Assembly: GCF_000499845.2 (NCBI RefSeq)
Contig: NW_027174116.1
Span: 1-64,000 of the forward strand
DNA length: 64,000 nt
Reading direction: 5' to 3'
Origin: Phaseolus vulgaris
Taxonomy: Eukaryota > Streptophyta > Magnoliopsida > Fabales > Fabaceae
In this document: in pieces, positions 1-11,577 of the stretch
Layout: every line of letters starts with the position of its first letter
How positions within the stretch are numbered: position 1 is the stretch's first letter
The notes under the pieces: generated by a model
What the model saw: only the letters and a program-made list of their open reading frames with translations
The model's database searches: none
Told to the model about the DNA's origin: nothing
Position numbers and translations under genes: made by a program

Positions 1-570
1 AGAAAGGGAAAGGTGAGCGAAGGTTGCAGAGGCTGACTCGATTGTGAAAGAAGGATGAAAAACGAACGAACGAAAGTTCGTTGTAATGGAGACGAAGCCC
101 TAAGTTACGAGAAGGGAGAAGCAGAAGAAACAACCCACAGCGTATGCACTAGGCAGTTAATGGATGATGCGAATCGGTTAAAATGCAGGAAAACTCAACA
201 GAAGAAGTAAAGGGAGTACCTTTCGATGATTAGAAGAACGCTGAAGGAAGTTGAGGATTCAGAAGGTTGAAGAGCGTCGTGGGTTTTTGTAGAAGAAACT
301 CAGAGCGTTTGAGAAGGCAAAGAGGTGATGGAACAGTAGAAGTGAAATGGGTTTAAGGGTTTTCAAATGATTTTTGGAAGCGTAAACGACAACTAAAGAT
401 GACCGTTGATGAAGCCACGTGTCGAGCGATTGGGAGAATGTTTGGTGGAGCGTCAGGAAAGCAGAAAGTACGAACGTTTGGAATTCTGCGCCAGCGCCAC
501 GTAGATCGGTAGTGACGTGACTTCTTTAGTCTTTTCGCTGGACAAGTCTTCGCTTAAGACTGGGGGCTTG

Positions 571-1460
571 TGTACCGCCCTGGTAGTCGGAAGTGATGAC
601 GTGGCATCGAGCTATTGTATAGGCGTGTTGGATGGGACACCTGGCTGGCAGAAGGGAAGGAAGTCGGGGGTTCGTGTAGTCGCCAGTTATTAAGTTGGCG
701 TGCTCCGATCTCCTGCATACCTAAACCGGCGGTCACCGGGTTGAAGATGAAGTCGCCAGATGTGAACCCAGGCGACCAAGTAATTAGAGATCGCCGAAAC
801 AAGGACATCGCCGAAGATGAAGGCAGATAGTCATTTCCCAGCTGGCCAGAAGATGAGGTCGGGAGACAGCTTACTTGAACATACACGGTGAAGCAGGTAG
901 GGCAGATTATGAAGGCGGCCGGCGAGACCACAGGGAAGGCGTGTACGAAGGCACCCGAACTCGCCACCCAGAAGAGATCACGCTCCAAGGCAGCTATGCA
1001 CTGAGTTGTGTCATGCATAAGTAACTTAGCCAAAAAACCTGAAGAGTAAGAAGTAGCGCCCAAGTCAAGGATGCTCCAGATGATGGCACGTGTACAGCTG
1101 GATGCGAGCCACGTGTCCAGATGTGTAACTGCCAGGAGAGAGAAAGTGCCCAGGTATATAAGAGTTTCTAACGAACTTCTGAGGTACGCACGTTTAGTTT
1201 GTTTCTTTACACTTGCGAGTCTTGAGTACGCTGAGAGAGAATTTGTGCACGGTTCCTTAGAGTTCTTGAGTTTTCTCTTAGTAATTCGTGGTTCAGTCGC
1301 TGACTTGGGCGTCGGAGCGTGATCGGCCGCAGCGGCGCCGTTCCGTCTTTTGCAGGTTCTTGAGGTGGATCGCGGTGAAGGACGGACGCTAACACGGCAC
1401 AGAAGTCGATCCAGGTTTGACGAGGCAAGGCTCCAGCGTTCTGGTCAACAGGCAGGATCA
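571..1460 (+). repeat. 3' LTR of A1 (890 bp)
   Basis: The LTR starts TGTACCGCCC directly after a G-rich polypurine tract and ends GGATCA, giving the TG...CA ends of an LTR. No primer-binding site follows, so this is a 3' LTR. It is about 110 bp longer than the other family A LTRs, mainly through extra sequence at about 830-900, so it is a diverged member. Confidence 0.9.
1087..1162 (+). promoter_or_regulatory. LTR promoter: two G-boxes and TATA box
   Basis: CACGTG lies at 1087-1092 and again at 1110-1115, and TATATAAG at 1155-1162. The spacing (23 bp between boxes, 45 bp from the second box to TATA) is the same in every family A LTR of the window. This is the likely RNA polymerase II promoter of the element. 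Confidence 0.7.
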
Positions 1461-2695
1461 TTTTCCCTTTAACTTTCATCAAAAGGTTGTGAAACTTGTC
1501 CAAGAAGTCTTTTCACAACTAACAAGTCCCCTTCAAGTGGACATTCGCTCTCTTCCTCACTAGATGCACGAGAATGCAATGAATGCGTAGGAGAATCCGA
1601 ATCATGCTCACTAACTACAATGCCCTCATGCATGTACATACTTCGTTTGGAAGGACAATTTGCAGCTATATGACCATAACCCATACATTTAAAGCATTTA
1701 GTACTGGATGTTCTAGTGGGAGACTTGGGTCTAGAAGTAGATGGCTTAGTTTCCTTGGGTTTGAAAGAAGAATCTTTGGAAGGATGTTTACAAAAAGAAT
1801 TTTTTTTTCTCCAAGACTTGGAGTAGTATCCATCATTGGAAGCATTTTTGAAAGAGTTTTTCTTAGCAAGTTGGGCTTCCACCTTCATTGCAAGATGAAC
1901 TAAAGAGCCCAATGATGAATACTCTTGTAACTCAACAATGTCTTGAATATCCTTCCTAAGACCACTCACAAACCTAGCAATCATAGCTTCCTCACTTTCT
2001 TCTAATTCAATTTTAAGCACAAGCATCTCAAGCTCCTTATAATATTCATCCACATTTAGCGTGCCTTGTTGAAACCGTTGGAGTCTCAACATGAGGTCTT
2101 TCCTAAAATGTGGGGGCACAAACCTAGCGCGCATATGATCCTTTAAAGAGTTCCAAGAGTCCACGGGAGGACCCTTGTGATAGATAATGTCCTTTACAAT
2201 TCCATGCCACCATTTCATGGCATAATCACTAAACTCTAGGGTGGCTAGCTTAAGCTTATGCTCATCTTGGATCTAATGGATCTCAAATATTTGTTCACAC
2301 TTAACCTCCCAATCTAAATATACATTAGGATCACTAGAGCCATTAAAACAAGGTAGCTTGACCGAAGGAAGCCTAGACTTTGCATCATGATAGAAGCCAT
2401 TGCCGTAGTGAGTTCTTTCCCCTTGGTGATGATGTCTTTGTCCATGGACTTGGGGTAGAGTTCTCCTTCTCCTATGGTCATCTTCACGGCCAAAATCATT
2501 GGAAGAAACTCTTGTTGAAGGTCTATGATGCTCATCATGAATTGAAGGAGATGGTCTAGCTTGTTGCACCTCCATCTTTTGCAATTTCTCCTCCAACCGT
2601 CTAATGGTTCTTTGAGCTTCATGTAATTCACCAAGGATTGAAGCTTTGGAAAGAGAATTCTGCTTGTATGATGCATCACTTGAAAATCCAGCCAT
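1461..2695 (-). pseudogene. Family B gag polyprotein, interrupted
   Basis: The frame starts at ATG 2695 (MAGFSSDASY). It shows a charged N-terminal helix, a Ty3/gypsy gag core at 1850-2270 (motifs MKWWHGIV and RARFVPPHFRKDL), a basic Ser/Pro/Thr-rich linker, and a CCHC zinc knuckle CFKCMGYGHIAANC at about 1655-1700 that would bind genomic RNA in the virus-like particle. A TAG at 2273-2275 interrupts an otherwise continuous frame, and the insertion of A1 removes everything after about residue 410. The gene is therefore dead. The family is unlike the Tat gag in the rest of the window, which lacks a clear zinc knuckle. Confidence 0.8.
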
Positions 2696-3450
2696 TTTGG
2701 AAATAAAAAACAGCAAACACACAAAAAACAATGAACAAGTTAAGAAACAAAAATTAGCAAAAACAGTGAGTGTTTTAAGCCAAAATGCCGAAGTGAAATG
2801 AGGCAGAAAAAAATAGGTCACTCTCAAAGAAATAATGTCCTTGCACCAATCTGATCTTGAGGCCTTGGAATCCTCAAATGAAAGATGTCAAAGCAAGCAC
2901 ACCAATCTCAAAAGCAACCACCACAAACCAATGAAACAATAATGACAAACAAGAAAAGGTATAAGCAAGGAAAGGTAATTGCAAAAGGAAAAATATATGT
3001 AAGACAAACTCAAAGAGTAAGAATGAAAGACAATCAATAAAATAAAGAACTCAATGAGAAAAGTAGGCACACAAAAGAATACTTAAGGAAAAGCACTAGA
3101 GTAGATGAAGAAAACAAAAATTAGCTACTGGAATTTTTTTTTTTAATGCAAACTATGCTTGATATTCACTGATTTAACTGGAATGATGTAGACTCAATAA
3201 TGGCACTGGAATCAATTAAAAACAGTAAGCCAATTAATTGAGATAAATTTTTTAAAATCGCTCCCAGATTACCGTATTCTTTTCGGCAGAATTGTACACT
3301 TTTTTTATTTTATTTATCATTTTTTGTGTACTTTGAATTTTTGAATGATTCTTTTTTCTACTTTTTTCTAACACTTTGAATATCACAAATACAGAATTTC
3401 AGAATTTTCCAGTGAGTAAATCAATTGCAATAAGGAAAAACAGTAAGCAC
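2696..3450 (-). other. 5' untranslated leader of family B (left copy)
   Basis: AT-rich sequence with no credible reading frame on either strand. Its distal half is shared, in inverted orientation, with 56185-56420. Confidence 0.65.
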
Positions 3451-6054
3451 TTGGAAGAATGGTTCACGACGATCGCCAAGTTCAAGTTAAAGCTCAACCC
3501 GGAGAAATGCATTTTCGGCGTGGAGGCTGGAAAGTTCTTGGGTTTTCTCTTGACTGAAAGGGGGATAGAAGCCAACCCAGACAAGTGCGTTGCCATCTTG
3601 GCGATGAGAAGCCCGGCTACAGTGAAAGAAGTCCAGCAACTGACAGGTCGGATGGCAGCCCTATCTCGCTTCGTGTCAGCTAGCGGAGAAAAGGGGCATC
3701 CCTATTTCCAATGTCTGCGACGCAATAACAAGTTCGCTTGGACGAAAGAATGCGAGGAAGCTTTCGTCAAGCTAAAAGAGTATCTGGCGAGCCCGCCGGT
3801 TCTGTGCAAACCGCTGGCGGGAATCCCTCTCAGGTTGTATTTCGCTGTGACTGAGAGGGCGGTGAGTGCGGTGCTCGCCCAGGATCAAGATCAGGCTCAG
3901 AAGCCTATTTATTTTGTGAGCAAAGTGTTGCAGGGCCTAGAAACGAGATATCAGGCCCTGGAGAAGGCTGCGCTGGCTGTGGTGTTCTCGGCGAGGAGGT
4001 TGCGCCACTACTTCCACAGTTTCACAATACTGGTGATGACTGACCTGCCCATCCAGAAGGTCTTGAAGAAACCTGACGTTGCGGGAAGAATGGTGAAGTG
4101 GGCAGTGGAGTTGTCAGAGTTTGACATTAAATATGAGCCTCGAGGCCCGATCAAGGGGCAAATCTTCGCAGATTTTGTGGTCGAGCTCTCATCAGAGGCG
4201 ACGCGGGTTGAAGGAGACGGTTTCCGTTGGGTACTCTCGGTGGATGGATCGTCGAACCAGCAGGGTAGCGGTGCTGGAGTTATATTGGAAGGGCCCAACG
4301 GCGTGCTGATTGAGCAATCCTTGAGGTTTGCCTTTAAAGCCAGCAACAATCAAGCAGAGTATGAGGCGCTGATCGCCGGGATTTTGCTGGCCAAGGAAAT
4401 GGGAGCTAGGGTGCTGATGGCTAAGAGTGACTCGCTGCTAGTCACAGGGCAAGTAACAGGCGAGTTCCAGGCTAAAGATCCACAAATGGCGGCTTACTTG
4501 GCGTATGTGCAGGAATTGAAGAGTTCCTTTGCCTCTTTTGAAGTAGTGCATGTGCCCCGAGAGCAGAATGCCCGAGCTGACTTGCTTGCTAAGCTCGCCA
4601 GCTCAGGCAAGGGAGGTAGGCAGAGGACGGTGATTCAAGAAACTCTGAAGACGCCGAGGGCATTTGTAGCAGATCACCTGGTCCTTCAGATAACCAGGTC
4701 GACGGAGAGAGCAGCGAGAAGCCATAAGTCTTTGACGCAAGAAACCCTGAGATCGCCGAGAGTTAGAGCATGTCGAGGAGAGAAGGTGGACGTGTTGCAG
4801 GTCTGCGCCGCCCATGTGCCAGACACTTGGATAACACAGTACAAGCGGTGCTTGGCAGATGGCCTCCTCCCGCTAGATCCAACAGAAGCTAGGAAGGTAA
4901 AGAAAAATTCCAGCAAGTATACATTGATTGATGGTGATCTGTACAGGTTTGGGTTCACTCACCCGCTCCTAGAATGTATACACGGCGAGAAGTGCACGAG
5001 AATTATGGCAGAGCTCCACGAAGGTATATGTGGAAGCCACGTCGGGGGTCGAGCTCTGGCCGCGAGGACTCTCCATGCAGGCTACTATTGGCCATCTATG
5101 AGAGAAGATTGCAAGAAGTATGCCCAGTGCTGCAAACAATGCCAGCAGCACGCCGATTGGCATAAGGCACCTCCCGAGGAGTTGAAGTCGATCTATAGCC
5201 CTTGGCCGTTTCATACTTGGGGAATCGACATCCTGGGACCTTTCCCGCTGGCGATCAGGCAAATGAAGTACTTGGTGGTGGCGATTGAGTACTTCACCAA
5301 GTGGATTGAAGCAGAACCAGTGGCCCAGATCACCGCACACAAGATCGAAGGCTTTGTATGGAAGAACATCGTGTGCCGGTTTGGAGTGCCTAAGCGCCTG
5401 GTGTCAGATAATGGGACGCAGTTTGCAAGCCACCTGTTGAAGAAGCTTTGCGAAGGGGTGGGAATTCAACAAGTGTTTGCATCCGTCGAGCACCCTCAAA
5501 CAAATGGCCAGGTGGAATCAGCTAATCGGGTGTTGTTGAGAGGTTTGAAGAGAAGGCTTGAGAAAGCCAAGGGAAGTTGGGCTGAGGAAGTGCCCCGTAT
5601 AGTTTGGGCGTACCACACCACCGAGCAGTCAGGAACCCATGAGACCCCATTTAGCTTGGTCTGTGGGTGTGACGCCATGATTCCGGTAGAGATCCAGGAG
5701 AGCTCGCCGAGATTCCAGAACTTTGTAGAGGAAGACTCGGATGAAGAGAGAAGGCTGAACCTGGATCTGCTGGATGAAGTCAGGGAAGAGGCGAGGCTGA
5801 AGGCTGAGGCGGTGAAGAGGAGGATCGAGCGAAGATACAACTCAAAGGTGATGCCAAGGCAGTTTAGAGAAGGCGATCTGGTGATGAGGAAGGCCCACCA
5901 GTACGAGATGGAGAATAAACTATCACCCAAGTGGACTGGACCGTTCAGAATAACCGAGGCGCTCGGGAACGGGGCCTACCGCTTAGAGACGCTGGAAGGA
6001 GGGGCGATTCCTCGCACCTGGAACGCCACACACTTGAAGTTGTACTATAGTTAA
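3451..6054 (+). pseudogene. Tat pol, 5' truncated: RT end, two RNase H domains, integrase
   Basis: A frame without internal stops runs from the RT thumb (FTTIAKFKLKLNPEKCIFGV) to TAA at 6054. Domains in order: RT connection with the LTGRMAALSRF motif (3570-3760); Ty3-type RNase H (about 3780-4110, YFVSKVLQG and ETRYQALEK); archaeal-type RNase H (about 4215-4610, LSVDGSSNQQGSGAG, NNQAEYEALIAG, NARADLLAKLAS), the second RNase H that marks the Tat lineage; and integrase with the HHCC finger (about 5000-5150), catalytic Asp in WGIDILGPF, Asp in SDNGTQF and Glu in NGQVES, and a C-terminal LSPKWTGPFRI segment. The protein would cut, degrade template RNA and integrate, but lacks gag, PR and RT catalysis, so this copy cannot act alone. 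Confidence 0.9.
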
Positions 6055-6300
6055 GAGCTTTGTAAGTAAAGACAAACACAATGTTATATTACAATGTCTC
6101 TGTTAAAACAGTTTGAAGGGGGCACTCTTTTTTCCCTAAGGAGGGTTTTTAATGAGGCCACCCAATAAAAGAAGAGTTTTCGAAGTATAAGGTGTTTTCA
6201 GATTGCATGTGTGCTATTTTCAAAAGTTTTGAAGAAAGACCTTGTCATTTGTACATGATTTAAGGCAAGAAAAGATATATCGTGTGCTTTCTAAAAGGTT

Positions 6301-7005
6301 TTAAGTCCTCATCGTTTTTCGGCGATTGGAGGCACCAGTTAAGTTTTAAGTCCTCATCGTTTTTCGGAGATTGGAGGCACCAGTTAAGTTTAAGTCCTCA
6401 TCGTTTTTCGGCGATTGGAGGCACCAGTTAAGTTTTCAAAGTCCTCATCGTCTTTCGGCGATCGGAGGCACCAGAGGAAAGACCTCAACGCTCTCGCGCG
6501 TCCTGAGGCAAGTTAAAGACCTCCTCGCCGTCGAGCGAGTGCAGGCGAGAAAGAGAAAAAGTCCTCCGTGTTTCTGGGAGCGAGAAGATGTAACTCCTGG
6601 GGCAACGTAGAGGCAAGTTAAAGACCTCCTCGCCGTCGAGCGAGTGCAGGCGAGAAAGGTCCTCAGTGCATCCAGGGGGGAGGAGATGTACACCCTGGGC
6701 AAGTTGAGGCACCAGATAAAGTCCTTATCGCCGTTGTGCGAGCTAAGGCCAGTTAAAGACCTCCTCGCCGTCGAGCGAGTGCAGGCGAGAAAGAGAAAGG
6801 TCCTCAGTGCGTCCAGGGGGGAGGAGATGTACACCCTGGGCAAGTTGAGGCACCAAATAAAGTCCTTCTCGCCGTTGAGCGAGTTCAGGCGAGTCAAAAG
6901 ACCTTCTCGCCGTTGAGCGAGTTCAGTCGAGTTAAAGACCTTCTCGCTTATGTGCGAGCATAGGCAAGATAAAATCCTTCTCGTCTTGAACGAGTTCAGG
7001 TATGG
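6301..7005 (+). repeat. Hairpin repeat array between pol and antisense gene (A2)
   Basis: Two kinds of degenerate units occur. The first four units (about 6305-6475) are of the type CCTCATCGTTTTTCGGCGAT..GAGG and each can fold. Later units carry CTCGC, a 5-6 nt loop and GCGAG, for example 6524-6539, 6943-6958 and a variant CTCGT...ACGAG at 6980-6994. They alternate with a TCCAGGGGGG..ACCCTGGG element. Long open frames here are by-products of repeat length; I see no gene. Confidence 0.8.
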
Positions 7006-7569
7006 CGAAGAGGGTGGAAGAGGCTTGAAAGGTGGCTAAGGTAGGTTCGAAGAGAACGCCTAGTCAGCTGGTCTTTTGCTCTGAAGTTCAGGGGGGCAAA
7101 GGAAGATCCCAAAGGGCGTTTCTACCCCAGATAAAGAAGCGATTTCCAAAGCATGAGGCTAGGAAAGGCTGGTGTTACCAAGAGGTCTTGGCGATCGGAA
7201 AAGGTTCAAACACGGCGAGAAGATTGGAAGACTTGTTTGATAAAGCAGGTCGAGTGGGACGTCGTTTGAGCCAATGATTGAGTTACAGTTCGTTGCTTGG
7301 AAGGTATTCTTATGATAAGGTTAGTGCCTCAAGAGTACAAGTTGTTTAAAGTGGTTATTGCTTAAATTTGAAGTGGTTCGAAGCAGTTACAGTCAAAAGG
7401 TTGTGTTTGCGAAATTGTTAAGTTAAGCTCGACAAGGTTAAACATACAAAGAAGGCTAAAGCGCTCAAAAGGAGTCAGGGGAGAGAATATCCAAGTTTTG
7501 CGATTGAAATAAGTATCCGTTCAAAACACATATGCACGAGTTTTTGTTACAAGGTATATACAAGCAAAA
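7006..7569 (+). other. Conserved non-coding 3' region of family A (A2)
   Basis: The stretch is shared almost unchanged with C (18526-19088) and D (35654-36225, inverted). It holds no convincing coding frame. It would form the 3' untranslated region of the antisense gene on one strand and a linker in the genomic RNA on the other. Confidence 0.5.
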
Positions 7570-10204
7570 CTATAAAGTAGCAGATGAGGTGGAATTGGTT
7601 AGGTCTTCGGCGGGAACGACCTTTCCATCTACCACTTCGTTGTTTAACGACACCATGCTGAGGTCGAGATCAGGGAATAGGCATGCGAATTGTTCCCGAG
7701 CGGCTTCGAATCCAGCAACCAGAATCTGAGCAGAGCTTAACTTAAGTTCTTCAATTTGCCCTTGAAGTTCTTCAACCTGTTTCTTGAGCTCCTTGTTCTG
7801 CTGCTCCAGCTCTTCGACCTGTTTTCGGAGTTGTTCGTTGGTCTCTTGAGCATGAAGAAGGTCGTCAGCAACCTTCTTGGATTCCGTTTGAGCTTGGGTC
7901 AACTCGGCAGCCATCTTCCCTTTTTCCTTGTTTGCCTCGGCGAGATCAGCCATGGCGTCGTCCCTCGCTTTTTCTACTTGCCCAAGTAGCTTCTCGCGAT
8001 CGATTGACCTTTGCTCCAGTTTTTGTACCTTATCGGCACTAGCTTGAATGTGAGCCTCCAGGTCGCTCGCCTTGGTGCGCATAGGCACGATTTTGCTTTC
8101 TAGCTCAACTTTCTCTTGGGCAAGATCATGAATTCTGCGGCGGAGGTCGGTGGCCTCCTGGCGCGCCAATCTGAGCTTGGTGCTCATCGCGTCTTCTACT
8201 CGGGAGTGTTCCATCTCCGCGAGCGTCAGATTGGCAGACAACTTCTCCACCTCGAGCCTCATAGTGCTATTGTCGGTCTTGAGGTTGAAAAGTTCATCTT
8301 GAAGCCTCCTGGTGGAGCTCTCCACAACCCTCGTTATGATCGATGGGATATCCTCTGCTATGTTTTTCAGTTTAGCAGTCAGAGGTTCCCACATCCTTGT
8401 GACCTCGAGGGAAAGGTTTGCGGCTTGGAGAGGCGCCAGGGGGGCTTGTTGAGGGTTCTCGCCGCCACCTTCCTTAGCAGGATCTTCAGTGTTTGCTTCT
8501 TGGCGTGGCGACGGGATCGGGGATTCGGTGATTATAATTGGAGAGGTATGAGCAACCTCATCCCCGATCGGAACGTTTCCTGCAGCTGAAGTGTTTGAAG
8601 GGGGGCCCCCTCCTGCTGACATATGTGGTGTAGAGGCGCTTGGGGGATCCTCCAAGAAATTTGGCTCTTGGGCCTCAGCTGCAGGTGGCGCAGTGGCCAA
8701 CGGAACTGCTTGGACTGGTGATGAAGGGGCTTGTGGTGTTGGCGATGAGGGAGGAGGAGCAGGTGTTGATGGTGGTGGTGAGGTTGGAAGAGGGGGTTGA
8801 GCAGGTGGAGAAGGTGGTGCCACCCTCTTCCTTTTCGTGACAAGGCCATCCTCTGTGACCTCGTCGTCCTCTTCTTCCTCTTCTTGGACGATTTGGGGGG
8901 CTTTCCGTTTTGGCATCTTAAGGACCAGTTTCTTGCGCTGGGCAGGTTCCTTAGGCGGTGATCGCCCATGAACGATAGCCTTCTCGACCGCCGAGTTGGG
9001 AACCGTCTGGGAACCGGTCGCCAACCCGTGGTTTCGGGCGAGCGCCTTTAAGTCGGCGAGCATGTTCTTACCCAACATGGTGTCTGCATGAAACGAAAGT
9101 GCATGAGTTAGCTCAGAGAAGAAAAAGATAAGTGCATGAGGTAATGAAACAGCAAAACAGGTATATGCAGAAAAGGTAAAACCAAAGTCTTGTGCGTATC
9201 GCACAAGACGCCCAGAAGCAGTATCAGAAGCAATATCAAAACAAGAGTGTAGCGTCCTAACCTATTTGGAATTCCAACTGGTCCTCAAAGAACTCGAAGG
9301 AGATCAGGGTGGGGGTCAGGAATGTTATGTTAGCATCTGCCACCCTCTTCTAGAATAGACAGAGGTCTCGGTCCAAAGCTCCCATGCTATCAGGACTTCT
9401 GGGCCTCCTGAAGCAGCTCTTGGACTCTTTTTTCCCCTTGTCCACCCAGTACAAGGGGAAGCCGTCAAGAAGGGAAGTGTCTTTATCGTTTGCGCGTACT
9501 TGGATGAACTTCCCCTTCCAGTCTTTGTACGACTGCTGGAAGATGGTAAAAATGGATCTCCCAGCAATGGCATTCAGGCTGACCCACAGGCGGTCTCCTG
9601 GGTGTTTGGCCTCAAACAGGAACAAAAACACGTCCACCGACGCGGGCAACCCCAGGTGGGCGCACGTTATTTCAAAGGCTCGAACAAACGCCCAGCTGTT
9701 GGGGTGAAGCTGGGCGGCAGCGATGTTGAGCTCGGTCAAGAGTTCCCTCTCGAATCGGGTGAGAGGGAACCTGAGTTTGACCTTCTACAAGAAAGTGGTG
9801 TAGACAAAGCAAAAGGGCCCGTCGGCGCTTACTTTGTCATCGGCACACACTGGCAGAGCGGCGGGGCAAGGCAGCACCATCATCCTCTCGTCGTGCTCCT
9901 TGTGAAACGATTGATAGGCCTCGTCCCCCTTAGTCAACCGCAGAACTGCTCCCGCAGTGTTCACCGACGAGGTCTCCTTTAGAAGGGTTGGGTTAGCCCA
10001 GGGGTATAGAATTTTGAAGTCTGGCAGAGGGACGGGGGCTCCTCCAGCGTCAGATGGAGTCGCCTGAGCCAGGGCAGTTTGGGAAGATGCAGGCCTCTCA
10101 GCCTGCGAAGAGGAAGCACCACGAACTTGTGTTGAGTCGTGTGCTTGTGAAGGAGGGTTTCGCGCTGATGGAGGGGGGTTCGGGGTAATCTTGGTGCGAG
10201 TCAT
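7570..10204 (-). pseudogene. Antisense spliced gene of Tat family A (A2 copy): PF04195-like plus coiled coil
   Basis: Exon 1 runs from ATG 10204 to 9262 and exon 2 from 9083 to the stop at 7570; the 178-nt intron has GT and AG ends. The exon lengths (943 and 1514 nt) equal those of the open copy in C. Exon 1 holds the domain I recognise as the putative gypsy-type transposon domain (PF04195; motifs HPNSWAFVRAFEI, SVDVFLFLFEAKHPG, KDWKGKFIQV). Exon 2 holds a basic KRKAP patch, a Pro/Ser/Thr-rich linker and a coiled coil of about 200 residues ending in EVVDGKVVP. Two nonsense codons break exon 1: TAG at 9785-9787 and TAG at 9350-9352 (TGG in C). Function is not known; a nuclear or structural role is only a guess. 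Confidence 0.75.
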
Positions 10205-10799
10205 GATAGCAACTGCAAAGGAAGAAGAAAGAAAAAAATAATCAGGAGGGTTACAAAGGCTGACTCGATCATAGAAGGAAGGTGAAAGACAAACGAATGT
10301 GAGTTCGTTGCGACGATCGACAAAGCCCTAAGTTACGCAGAAGGAGAAATGGAAAAACAACCCACAGCGTATGCACCAGGCAGTTACAGGATGATGCAAA
10401 TCGATGAAAATGCAAGGAAACCCAGCAGATGAAGGAAAGTAGTTACCTTTCGATGATCAGGAAGACGGTGAAGGAAGGTGGTGATCTAGGGCGTTGAAGA
10501 GCGTCGAAAGTTTTCGCAGAAGGAAGTGAGAGCGTTTGCAAGCACGAAGAAGGTGATGGAACAGTGGAGCGTAATGGGTTTAAGGGTTTTCGAAATAAGT
10601 TAGGAAGCGCTAACGGCAGATGAAGAGAGCCGTTGATGAAGCCACGTGTCGAACGATGGGTGAAGGGTTTGGTGGAGCGTCAGAGCAGCAGAAAGTACAA
10701 TCGCTTGGAATTCTGCGTCAGTGCCACGTAGATCGGCGTTAACGAAGGCTCTTTCAGTCTTTTCGCTAGACAAGTCTTCGCTTAAGACTGGGGGGCTTG
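10205..10799 (-). promoter_or_regulatory. 5'UTR, 5'UTR intron and presumed promoter of the A2 antisense gene; polypurine tract
   Basis: On the minus strand a GT-AG intron of 234 nt spans 10446 to 10213, just upstream of the ATG at 10204. Beyond it, up to the LTR, lie the untranslated first exon and the presumed promoter with a conserved CACGT core in the segment upstream. On the plus strand the last bases (about 10784-10799, AAGACTGGGGGGCTTG) are the polypurine tract for plus-strand DNA priming. Confidence 0.6.
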
Positions 10800-11577
10800 T
10801 GTACCGCCCTGGTGGTCGGGTGTGATGACGTGGCACCCTGCTACAGTGTAGGCGTGTTGACAAGGCGCCAGGTTGGCAGATAGGAAGGAAGTCGAGAGGC
10901 ACATGTAGTCGCCAGTTGTTAAGTTGGCGTGTTCCGATTTCCAGTTTACCATAATAGGCGATCGCCAGGTTGAAGATGAAGTCGCCAGATGTAGACTCAG
11001 GCGACCAAGCAGTCGGAGATCGCCAGAGCAAGCACATCGCCGAAGATGAAGGAGAAACAAATTATGAAGGCGGCCGGCGAGACCACAGGGAAGGTGTATG
11101 AAGGCCCTAACTCGCCAGTTCCAGTAGAGATCGCACTCCTAAGTTTGCTATGCACTGGGCAGTACCATGCAGAAGTAACTTAGCCAAAATGAGAGTAGAA
11201 GCAGCGCCAAGTCAGGGAGCCTCCGGATGATGGCACGTGTACGGTTGGATGCGGGCCACGTGTCCAAGTCTGCAAGTGCCAGGAGAGAGAAAGTCACCAG
11301 GTATATAAGAGCTCTTAACAAACTTTCTCAGGTACGCACGTTGAGTTCATACACTTTACGCTTGCGAGTGAGAGAGGATTTGCACGGTTCTCGTTCTTAG
11401 TATTTGGTGATACCGTCACTGACTTGAGCGTCGGAGTGCGATCGGCCGCAGCGGCGCCGTATCGTTTCTTTGCAGGTTCTTGAGATAGATCCCGAAGAGG
11501 AACGGAGGTGAGAAGCGGTGCGCACGTCGATCCTTTGACGAGGCATTCTCCAGCGCTCCGGTCAACAGGCAGGATCA
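10800..11577 (+). repeat. 3' LTR of A2 (778 bp)
   Basis: TGTACCGCCC...GGATCA, with a polypurine tract before it and family B DNA after it. It is nearly identical to the LTRs of C, D and F. Confidence 0.92.
11234..11309 (+). promoter_or_regulatory. LTR promoter of A2: two G-boxes and TATA box
   Basis: CACGTG at 11234-11239 and 11257-11262, TATATAAG at 11302-11309. Spacing is 23 and 45 bp as in the sister LTRs. Confidence 0.7.

Larger units (their letters stand above)
1..1460 (+). mobile_element. Tat-lineage Ty3/gypsy element A1, 3' end only
   Basis: This is the 3' end of a family A element that enters from the left edge. Positions 1-570 match the stretch between the antisense gene and the 3' LTR of copies A2 and C, and end in the polypurine tract next to the LTR at 571. 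Read on the minus strand, 1-570 holds the 5' untranslated part of the antisense gene, whose 5'UTR intron would start at about 219 and run off the window; its ATG lies just outside. A CACGTG box at 416-421 sits in the presumed antisense promoter. The element is inserted in the gag gene of a family B element, which resumes at 1461. The matching target duplication lies outside the window. Confidence 0.85.
1461..3450 (-). mobile_element. Family B gypsy element, left copy: gag and 5' untranslated region
   Basis: This is a minus-strand piece of a second Ty3/gypsy family. Reading from 3450 downwards it holds the 5' untranslated region and then gag, cut at 1461 by A1. The untranslated part (about 3180-3400) is the reverse complement of 56185-56420 on the right side of the window. 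At about 3445-3450 it breaks into the RT of A2, so the primer-binding site and the adjoining LTR end are missing. The rest of the copy appears at 11578-12031 and 23096-23370. Confidence 0.8.
3451..11577 (+). mobile_element. Family A Tat element A2, 5' truncated
   Basis: A2 keeps the end of RT, both RNase H domains, integrase, the hairpin array, the antisense gene, the polypurine tract and the 3' LTR. The 5' LTR, gag, protease and most of RT are gone, together with part of the family B sequence into which it was inserted. The left breakpoint falls at a six-base stretch, AAGCAC (3445-3450), that also occurs at that place in intact Tat RT, so a microhomology-mediated deletion is plausible. The right flank is family B LTR (minus strand). 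Confidence 0.85.

Noticed and set aside
1461..1500. Primer-binding site after the A1 LTR
   Set aside because: The bases after 1460 are family B gag on the minus strand, so this LTR is a 3' LTR.
6055..6300. Possible tRNA or small RNA gene after pol
   Set aside because: I could not form a cloverleaf or find A and B box promoters; the conserved TTTTTTCCCTAAGGAGGG stretch looks like a part of the element's untranslated region.
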